A stretch of DNA of 64,000 bases from Eublepharis macularius (Eukaryota > Chordata > Lepidosauria > Squamata > Eublepharidae). The DNA lies in assembly GCF_028583425.1 (NCBI RefSeq), contig NC_072797.1:22974001-23038000 (forward strand), written 5' to 3'. The notes below the pieces were generated by a model. The model was given only the letters and a program-made list of their open reading frames with translations. It did no database searches and was not told where the DNA came from. Made by a program: the position numbers and the translations under genes. Shown here piece after piece: positions 24,701 through 36,300 of the stretch. Position 1 is the stretch's first letter, and every line of letters begins with the position of its first letter.

Positions 24701-27700
24701 ACAATCTTTGGGACTTCCCATAGCAGTTTCATATTTGGATCTGGGGGGGTTTCCGGATCCAGAAATTAACTGGGTCCATTATTCCCTAGGAGGAAATCAC
24801 TACAAGGGGCTGAAAGTGCTGTTTTCATGGAAAGTACACCAAAATTTGTAGCAGAATGAAGGCTGCCTGTTCTCTAAAGACTCCTCTCCAAGTTTCAAGT
24901 AGATTGGGTCAAGGTGTCCAATTCTACAGGCCCCTGGACAAGGTGTTCCAGCTATTCTCCGTTGTTTCTGATATGAGGAGGGAATCCAATGCTTTCTCCA
25001 GAGCAAAGAAACAGGCAAGAGCAACCAGTGACCAAAAGCATCGCAATGCAAAAAGAACCAACAAATCCCAACCCAATCAGAGAATCCCAGCAGAACCTGG
25101 CAACAGGCAGCAGAACAGAAGACGCATCAGAGCGGAGCTGCCGAAAGCACACACTCCAAAACATATCACCCTGAAGCTGCGAATACAAGCTTGTGGGCCA
25201 TGAGAGATCTGCTGTGATTTGACAGACAGCTGAGTTCTCCCTAACGTGCCGTGCTGTTCACCTGTGAGTGCTTCCTCCCTCCCCCCTTTTGACTGGGAAA
25301 CCTGCAAAAGGAGAAAAGCACGCTGCTGCAACCTTTAATATGGTGAACATGGTTATTCCCAACTATTTCTAGTATTAATCAAGATAGTAATATCAGTGTA
25401 TCTGAAAATCCCAGATATGACTGGTATACACAAAAAATAAATGGATGTTTTTGGACCATATATACTAAATTGCATACCCCTAATCAAGTTTTAATCCTGC
25501 TTAAAGTTGTGCCCTGTGAATCCCAAGGATTAAAAGCTATTGGAAACTGAATCGCTATCCAGATGCTTCAGTTTAAATTAGTTGCGGCCCAACCAATTTT
25601 CTTTACTGCTATAAGAGCACTTGTTCAGGTTTACTGTAACTAAAAATACCATTCCCCACTCACAAGTTAATACCTCCTGCTGCTATAATAGCATCAGCCC
25701 ACCGAACAGTTTCTTCATTATATTCTTTGCGTTTCACAAGACGGACCTCAATCTTCTCATTCCTAGAAGGTTTATGGAAATAAGAGTTCTTATGAGTCAG
25801 GTTCAGAAGCTAAGGAATGCAATTTTTCAAGTTAAAAATACTAGATTATGAAAGTCAGACAACAGCTCTAGAAAAGGGAAAGCAGACAAATTAAAACCAT
25901 AAACACAGAGCATAGCATCATGGAAGGTATTTGTAATTCACACCATATAGAAACCACTTTCCAGAAAGTCTCAAAATATTTACACCAAACAAGATTTGGC
26001 CTAACATTCCTCTCCATCTTCCCACACTAGATGTGAAGCTCTCACTTATCACCATACATCAGAGGATCTGTTGTTGTTAGTGTAAGGACGTTGCTAGTTA
26101 AAGCCAGGGTTCTGGTAAGGATGGCTGGACCTTGGTTCAGAACTATAAGTGTTTTCAGCTCCAGCCTAACTTTGAAATGTGCTGGCTAAGCTGATCAACA
26201 ACATCTACAAGAGCAGTCTCTGAGCTCCCCAGGGATTTGACCTTAGGGGACTATTCTCAGAGAGGCTCCACACTTACTCCCTAGATTTTCACACAACTGA
26301 AATGCTAATTAACAGCTTGGCCCTGACTGGCTATTGAGTTGTTGGGTGATGCACTGACTTCCAGAAAAGATGGCTTCTCAGCTCACACAACGAACCCTTC
26401 ACTATTCTTCTACCTTGGCATGTCCTTATGCTAGACCAACTGGGCATGGAGGGGGGTACACATTCTACCAGATGGGTAAGATGAACAACAAATGGGTGCC
26501 TACCAGAGATGCTTAAGATAGCATGCTCTTAAGTTTTAGATAAGCAGACTTTTAGATAGCAACAATAAGGTTTTCTTGTTTTATGTGTGTTGCCTGTGTA
26601 TGAGTGCTTTATGCTTTTGCAACACTCCTTAAAGCTAATAAATGTAATTTTACTTAAGATGAGTCTGGAATGCATGACTTGGGCATGAGTACACCCCAGA
26701 AGTAACTCAGAGATTAGAAAGCCAAGGCCTTGGGTAAGGTAGAGCTTTCAGTCTTACAAACAAAACGGAAGTGTGTCTCACCTGCCTAATTGCTAGAGTA
26801 GCTGTGATAAGCACCCAGAATTAGGAGGTTTGGGGCAGCTATGTGTGAAGTTAGGAAATAATCCCACAATGTCAAGATTTACAGATATATACGAGACTTT
26901 GCAATCTAACATAAGGTGACATATTGTGCAAAAATGAAATGTTATTTAAAATATGCATCCTTTTAAATAAAATATTATGCTGTTTTATATGCTTCATATA
27001 AATATGTATGAGGTAGCTCACAATATAAACATCAATAAACCATAAAAAAGCAAAAAACATAGATAAAAGCAATTGAAACACTGCATTACAAGTAGGATAA
27101 CGGCATCAAAACATCTTACGAATGCCACAGCATAAACCTGCTAAACACAATGGCCTGGACATGACCAGCTTTTATGCTGGAGCAAGACAGGAGGAGATGC
27201 AATCTTACTAATTTCTCTCCTCCTTGCAGCTTCATCCTGAATGGCTTTTTCTAGGTACCACAACCACAACAGCCTCCCTCTTGCACCAATGGGAAACTGG
27301 TAGGATGCAACCCAGCAGCAGCGTAAACCTGAGACATCTAAAAACTCTACTACAAAGTATTTTCAGAGAGTTTTAAAATGCTTGAAGAAAAAAATGTCAT
27401 CACCTGCTGCATAAAAAATTAATAGGGACTGTCTCCCTGCCCTTTCCCCAGCAAAAGTCATTAGCTAAGGAAAACATCACAGTTTATCCCAAAACCAGAC
27501 TGAAATTAATCTAGATTGTGTCATATTCTACTGACACACGTTCAGACAACTCACACGCCTAGCTGACTAAACACTGCAGAGCTTTGAAAATATTGGGCAC
27601 AATTCAGAAAATGGTCTATACAGCCAAACTAAGCCATCATAATAAATATTTTTAGGACAGACATTATAACGATGTTCCATATACCAAGAACTCTGATCAC

Positions 27701-30700
27701 TGAAATAATCTCCAACCAGTCAAGTCAAAATTCTCGATACATACCCTTCTTACCTTAGACTATCTATAACATGCTCCACGTTTTTTATATGAATATGATG
27801 TCGCTCAAGTAGCCCACTGTAATTAGATCCCTTTAATGCGAGCTGCAAAAGATAAAACCACAACTTAGCAAATAAGGTAATCCCTGTGAAAAACCACTGA
27901 AACAGGATGGGAACAATCAAGCTTGGGCAAATGTAGCATTTTTAGAAATCAGGACTAGTGACAAAATTCATACTGTCAGAAACATGAAAATAAATATCAA
28001 AGATGTCCTGTTTCAACTGAAACAAGCAAATGTTAATATATGATCAACTATTATTTAATGTTAATACTTTTGACGATGGTCAAAATTAAGAACACAAACT
28101 TCAAACATGACTTTTTAAATTAAAAATTCTAGAAAAATTGTGAAAAAGTCTGCACATAAAATGAGTTTTGCAAGTGAAGCTAATCCCCATCCATAATGTC
28201 CATTCAACGTCATTGCCTGACTCCTGCCATACCACAAATTGTAACAGCATTTAACTATCTTTGCAACCATGTGCAATTGTTACCAGTTTGTTTTCATGCA
28301 TCCTTCCATATGTTTATGCTAGGGATGCCAGACTCCCACTGAGGGCAAAGGATCCCGTCCCCCACACCCCGCCACTGCTTACCTGGCCAGCAGGGGGAAG
28401 CGTGCCTTCCGTGCACGCTCCCCTGCAGCGCTGCATGCTCCCATGCACTGCTGCCGCCCAGATCGGGGTCGTTTTGGCCTGGACCGGGGCTGCTGCAGAG
28501 CACGGGAGCACTCCTGCCCTCCACAGGAGCCCAACATGTGCTCGTTTCGGCCCAGATCGGTCTAGTTTTGGGCCTATTTTGGCATGGATCGGGCCCATTC
28601 TGAGCCGCTGCAGAGCGCTCCTGTGCTAATTTTTGCCTGGATCAGGCCTGTTTCGGGCAACTGTGGAGCACAGGAGCACTCTTGCACATTTTTGCAAAGC
28701 TTTATACTGTTCTCAAAATGTTTAATACATTGATTTAACTGATTTACTCCAGCAAAAGGAGCTTTTTCCTTTCAAGTTGCTCTTGAAAGTTATTTCAGTT
28801 TCATTAAAAGATTATATACCGAAATACCAGTGTACACGCTCAAAAGATACTGCAAGTAATTTAAGAAGACATTCATAATTCCCAAGCCCAGTTGAAGAAC
28901 TGGTTGGTAACAAGAGAACAACGTAATCAAGGATATGACCATAGTTGTGCCACAACGAGAGCTCCTGAATTCTTATTAAGGGTAATAGAAATGTAGTAAA
29001 ATGGAATTATTTTGGAGAGCACTTTTTTTATAACGCGAAGAGGGTTGAAGTTTAATAGGCTAAAAACTACAGGCAATTTCTCTCCCTTTCTTTATACCTT
29101 TCATACTGCTTTGCATACTGCTTGTTTTATACAGCTTTTATTTCATGTTTCTCTGCATAATCCAACTTTACTGCATTGTTTATTGTATGTTGTCCAGGTC
29201 TTTACTGCACTGTTTTATAATGTCACCTTGAGTCTTAATTAGTTCTAAGTAACTTTAAAAATCCATGTGGTACTGAGAAAAAAAAATCACATGTGCTTGA
29301 GCACACCAAGTGATTTCTGTCCAAGGTTTAAAGAGACAGGTGCACTGGATAAAACCACCATTTAAGCATATTTCTATACTTCTCACAATTCAAGCCTACT
29401 GCCTGTGTCTCATTTCTTTAGTTTCCTCAATCAGCTACATATATCTGCCCAAGGAGGCTTTCCTTACAGTTTGAGAACCACTTGTCAAATGTACACAACT
29501 CACTAATGTAAGGTATACAACAAAGGATATACACAAGTCCACCAATTCTGACTGAGCTTGGAAGCCAACAGAAGTTTGTTATTTTTCTTCTTGCTAGAAA
29601 GAGGGAAAACGCAAACAATTTCTACCTAGTAGATGGAAAGGAATCCCTATTGCAGAAAGACTGTGATAGTATGTGCGTACAGCAACCACACCACCAACAC
29701 AACACAGATCCAGCCTGACATTTGGAAGCAGGCACATTATGCATCTTCTGGTATTGCCAGAGGCTTTTAAAGAATTTCTTCTTCCTGAAGTGGATTATAC
29801 TGGAGACTTGTCCTGTTGGTTACTGGAATTAAATGTAATTTCCACTGGCAACCTGGCAACTGTATCTGTAAAACATGGGTATGCACTTTGAGCATTTAGA
29901 ATATATTAAGTCAAAAAACAAATATTAAGTGTGCCAAATCAAGTCATTAAACACTCAGAACAAAAACTGGGAGGGGGCACTGCTGTACATATTGTTCTAA
30001 TGGATGGTGGTTTTTACACTTCATCTGTAGGGCATACTTCATTCTAATTCTCTGTAGCCTTCAGAATTCTGGCTTAGGCAACCTGTTTACTTGATTGTAA
30101 TTCTGTGCAGCCTTCAAAGGGTTTACAAATACTTGACTGATGAAACGGAGAGGATACTGTCTGAACACTACATCTTCTACAAGTTTATAGTAAGCTATAT
30201 ATAAGCTACAGTTAGAGAACTCACAGAACCATTTTTACAGTCAACAGAAAACTGGATGTTATCCTAGCTCCACAGCTGTACAGGCAATATAATGAGCTCT
30301 CACGTAGGAACTAGAATGGAAAATGAGGGACTGACCAATCTGCTGCTTTCTCCCCACAGGTGGGTTGAATGCCCCTTGAGAGAGTACCCTGATTAACACT
30401 ATTTGCTGGGATGACAACATCCTTCATGCCCCATCATCCCAAATAGATTTTAGAAGTAAATGTAAGAAGAGCTGCTTGCTTTGTCCTCAGGAAGGCTTCT
30501 AGCTTTAGGTGTAAAATGCTTTTCTTTTAATGCTGGTAGGACAAGACTTCAGTCTACACACTTTATCATACAGCAATAGATGGCTCTGCCTGCTCAGGAA
30601 CCAAAACCCTGTAAGGCAATTTAAGTGGCAGTTGCTATACTTGTAAAGATGCTAAGTTACCATTTGTGAGTTCTTTGCCTTAAAGCAACAATTATGCAGA

Positions 30701-33322
30701 GGGCAGTCAGGGATGCTCTGGCTACAGAGTGGATCTTAAAAAGCCTGGTAAGGTTTCAAGGCCATGTGCACAACATGCTTTAAGAGAATTACTACGGAAA
30801 TAATCCATCAATCTGAGCGGGTACCAAACCTGTGCATTTATTCCAAATACAAGCACAAGGCTACCAAGATTCAAAGTATTCTTTGGGCTATTATGGCAGG
30901 CTTTTGTTATTTATACAAACTCAATGCAAATGCAGAGTGAATTGAACTTTGTTCAAACAGAAGTTTCTTCACTTAAAAATGTGTCCAAAAATCTGACCTT
31001 TGGATTGTCCTATCAAATCACAATGTAAATACTCACTATCAGAAACCACGTAGGTGCAAACAAAACCATCCTGGTAGGGTCAAAAATGTCCCAGCAGAGG
31101 CATGTTCCAGGAAAAAACAGTGGTAAAAGCATGTTCCCCACTCTCTCTATATTCTAGTTACCTTGCGTCCTACATTTAAGATACCAAAACAAAAAGTGGA
31201 AGAGCAACTAAAAACTGCAAGGTTGATGGTGAATGTTGCAAACTGCAAAGGTCCACTGAAGGACCTCACTCTTCCCAGCCCCCCCCCAACCATTCTGACC
31301 CTGGGAAAGTTTATTCCCAGAGTTGCAGTACCCATGTGTCTGTGGCGCAAGATTTTTCCCTTCCACCTCTTCCATCAGCAGGGTGCCTCTTGTAAGAGGG
31401 AGCAATTTCACCCCTTCCCTCTCCACAGTGCAGCCTCCTGATCCAGCCTCAGGAATAACTGTTCCTGGGGTTGAAAATGGCTGCTAGACAGAGGGGCCAG
31501 CCAGGAAGAGGGGCAATTGTCAGCACTTTCTGATGACAGATCATGAAATCCAACCCAGAGTCAAGATAACTGAAAATTCTAGTCAACCAGCTGCATTCAG
31601 AATGTTTGTTTTTCTTGTCACTGCAAATGTAGTGACTGGAGTGAACATAGTAACAAAGTTAACTTAAATGGATCAACATCAAATCAGATCACAGTGTGGT
31701 AGAAACTAAACCCAAATTAATCTTTACAAGATATATAAAGAAAACTATGTTGGGAGCTTAGCAGATCACTGTGCAAGTCTACAAAGTCTGTCAAATTATT
31801 TATGGCTTTTCAACAATAACCTTCAGAGACTAAGCTCTTGGTGCAGTACTTATCCCTAGCATAAAAAAGCCGAATAGCTAGGAGTACGGATTAAGTGAAA
31901 AATATTTAAATCAATGGAGGAGTTAATAGCGAATATAATGGAGAATGCAGAACTAGACAAACTTATTAATGGAAAGACAAATGGAAGAAGATTTTGCTGC
32001 GCCATGGACCCCCTTTTACAACTGGATGAGGAACAAATATAAAGATTCGAATGTAGTAATTTTATGAAGGCAATATTGTAATTTCTTACTAGCGATCACA
32101 GTTAAGTGATGAGCAGTGCGGAAAATGTGGATAAGCAGAATGTTGTTTCAAGCAGAGTGTATGATAATTTTCTCTCTTGTTTTCCCCCTCTCCCCTACCC
32201 CTAATGGAAAAACTAATAAAAAATACTAACCAGGAAAAAAAAATCCTATTCCCCTCTGCCACTGTAAATAACTAGATAGAACTAGTGAGATCTCTGAACA
32301 TTACAATTACGTTAGGAAACACTGTATACAGGCTTTAGAAAAGAAATTCAAAGACTATGACATTGTTTCAAAGAGGTTATTTTAGTATCTTCTTTTTTTT
32401 GCAGGAGTGCATGGTTAGGAGTTATCAGCATAGAGAATTTTCAAAACTGTAGGAAAAGAAAGCCTGTGATCTTGCCAAGAAACAGCATAATCAGAGTGAA
32501 CAAAATTCTTTGATTAGCAACTGTTACTTCCACAGCCTGTGCACAACAGAATATTACTGGCAAAGTTGTATCACTTTGAGAGACTGTTACAACAATCTCC
32601 TCTGCTACCGCAGTGAAAAACAGTAAGAAGCCTAGAATGGAAAATAGGCGCTTAGTAGTACAGAAACCTAGAGAAAATTTTGGACCTGCTGCACAGCTCT
32701 GATGATGAGGTGAAAGTATGCTCCTCTTATTTTATAAATAGCCCCTTATTTCATGAATAGTTTTGAAGCCCGGCTGTATTCAAAAGCAAGCTGAAACAAA
32801 AGGCAAATACACATTATCCACCCACTGCAAAAAAAAAAAAAATCATTTATGTAGGTCACATGCCTCAAATGGAATTCTGATGTCAAGGAAGAGGATTATG
32901 TGAATGTCAACATAATAAAGGTTTCATCTACCCAGGGGCACAAATTCCCTCAATATGAGCCAGGAGATGCAATACAGTAAGATTGATTCAACATTACTTA
33001 TTAGATACAGAATGAGCACAGCAGGAATTGAGTCCAACGACACCTTAGAACCAACAAGATTTTCAAGGTTTAAGCTTTAGAGAGTCACAGCTCCCTTCTT
33101 CAGATACAGGGAGGAGTAGAGATTCCTGAGCCTTTACATCCCCAACAGGAGGCGAGTGGAGTGAAGCAAAAAAGGGAGTCAGGATGTAAAGGTACAATGC
33201 AGCTTGATCAGAGCAGAAATTAGCATCTGTATTGAGACAAGTGTGAGCCCAGCAATCTCACTGACCTTGCAGACAAGGTTATGTGCATGTCTTCAGGGAG
33301 AGTGACTACCTAAATCTGTATT

Positions 33323-33353
<31 letters not shown>

Positions 33354-36300
33354 TGTTATAGATTATTAGACCACTAGCCAAAACTGTAGCAGCCACAGCC
33401 TAAATGGTGCACTTTAGAGAGTTTAATACTACATGTAAGCACAGCACTTGAGAAATTTGCAACAGGCACTGATTATTATGGAGACAGGTGTACTAGGAAT
33501 AAATGAATGTTTTCTTACATGTATTAATATGAAGTGTTAGATATATAATGCTTGTAAAATACATACACAATTTTATTTACCTTAAGCAAATAGCAGAGCA
33601 GAGCTAGCAGAGCAAATAGCCTTGGCAGTTAACTACTTGTGTGGAAATCAGCTTCATAGCCACTAGTTTTCCCTCCTATTCTCATGCTGCTGCTGTTGCT
33701 TCCCCCCCACCCCCAGTTATCCTTCTTCACACTTCTGCTAGATCCCTATCCTAAGTGTCTGGCCCAGGCTTTTTCTCTTTCCAGGAAAAAAGAACCAGTA
33801 TAGAATTATACTTTCACATTCAGCCTTCACAACACTGCCCCACAGGAAACAAACTGCTGTGAATCAAGCTGACTTTCTTTAGAAGACAGAGTACCAATTT
33901 TGTGTGACCAGTGCTAGTGGCTGACGTATTTGTACATGATAGGTGCATCTTCGTGTGACATCTGGTTTGACCAGAGTAGCCATTCAAATATGCACTTTCT
34001 GGCAGATCTACCGTTATGCTCACTGTGCATACAATAGCTTATTTCAAAGATACTGAAATAAGAAAGACCAAGTCGAATGTTTGGGTGTGACTGTGTATAA
34101 AGCAATTGTAGATATCTATAAGGTATGTTATACATATGTGAAATGTGTGAAAGGTATACTGTCAGTGCTAAGGATATAACAATGTTTACCAAGATCACAG
34201 GGGTTCTCATTTACCAAAAGGCAAGGTATTTGTTCAGTGACCCAGTATCATGCAATTGCTTTTCCAGTCACTGTCCTCTAGGGCTTTTTACAATAGCTGA
34301 AGACAAGCACTCATGTACAGTTGCCAATTCCTTGAATTAAATGGCTATAATGTGAAGTGAACTTGCAAGCCTTAGTACTAGTTAGTGATTGTAGCATAAA
34401 ATGTCATGGGATCAAGAGCTGACAATGTATTTTAGGATGGCTTGTTCATAACAATGATTACAGAACATGAAAATGTATAGTTGCCAATATCCTTGAAATA
34501 AGAAACTGTTATGTACAGCGAGTATAACAGTAGATCTTCTAAGTCACTCATATCTGAATGCCTACTCAAACCAGATGTTACATGAAAATACATATAAAAT
34601 AATCTGACTTTTAAAACTGAAAAGCAGCCTTGAGTGGCTGAGATCAGGAGCAGAAAAACAGGGTGCATGATACATTACTATTTCCCCACTATCTGTTTTT
34701 CAACTCACCCCCACCCAAAAAAACTGTTTTTCGCCTACGCTAAAAAAGACACGAGTTATATGGTACTTGCATGCAGAATCTGATTTGGCCATCAGCACAG
34801 AAGGTTTCTACATAGTCTAGGGAAAGCTGCCAGGACTGCCATTCAGACATGAGAAAATGGATCAAAACTTTAAAAGTTACTTTAAAAGAAAATGAACTAA
34901 GTTTCCTCTACAGCCAAAAGGGTTTTCCACTAAAAGTTCATGCTTTTGATAAGCATTATTCTTAAGCTTTCCCAAGAGAAGGCATATAGTTGGTGACTTC
35001 AGCACATTCCCTCTCTCACACATACATATTTATGGCAAGGAGGAAGTGAATCATGTTGTATCATTTCTTTTCTTCTGATCAGGGCTTTTTTCAGGGGGAA
35101 TGCGGGGGAACGGAGTTCCGGCACCTCTTGAAAATATTCGGCAATAGTGCTGGAAAATAATATGATTTCCAAGAATCCCATGTGTTTCTTCCTCATTTTC
35201 CTCTTGATTGTTCCGCCACCTCTTTTCCCAGTAAAAAACCCCTGCTTCTGATACTCTAGCTTGTCTCATAGTGCAAATACAATTTATAACTATTTATTCC
35301 ACTACAGATCAAAAACACCGCTGATTATTTTAACTACTTAAAAAAAATGACCCTGGCAAGACAGCAGGCATGTACGTTTGTGTGTGCGCCATGGACAATG
35401 GGACTACACACACACACACACACACAGGTATAAACCAACACATGCATGAAGGCAAGCAGGATCTCACCTATGCACCATGCAAAAAGTAGGTTCCTGAGGA
35501 ACATAAGGGGCAGAGCAAATAGGTGTGATCCTGCTTTCCTCAATACAAACACCAATTTCACGTCAATTACAAGTCTGACAGGGTAATTTCAGTTAATGCA
35601 TAGAGAGACTTGAAACAGGAACAGTTCCCAGTGATAACAGACTACAGGCACATGTATCTGAAGAACAGAGTTCTGACTCTTGAAAGCGCATACTCTGAAA
35701 ATCTCGCTGGTCTCTGAGGTGCCACTAGACTCAAATCCTGCTGTATTACTGAAGACCAACACGGCTACCCACCTTGGAAAGGGGAGGGCGGTTACTGAAA
35801 CGATGGGTAACTATGGGCAACGGCCAGATCGACTCACACAGCAGAATGAGGAGGTCAAGCATACTGTTGCTGAATCTTTATTTTACTTAAATCATTCATA
35901 GCCCACTTTTCTCACTGAGACTAAAGGCAGATTACACCGTGTGAGTCAGTACAGTCAATTTAAATAAATTTCAATAAGCAACGTAATAGGATATATAAAT
36001 GCAAATAAGTTTTAAAACCGGCAGAAGTCCAAAACACAGAGTTGAAGAAATGCTGAAGTACAGCATAAGCCTAAGACTAACATATCAAACAACATAGAGA
36101 CTACCCAGTAGGATCATACTAACAGACAGGACTAGTAGTAAAGTGTATCATCTCTACCCCTTTAGTGATGTCCTTCCTTGGACAGAAAAAGGGACTTTCT
36201 GCAAGCACAGAGCCAGCAGCCCAGGGAAAAGTGATTCAAGCCCTTTGGTTTTGGTTTTGCAAGGACTCCCCCCGGTTTAGTGCTTAGGGGATCATCCCCA

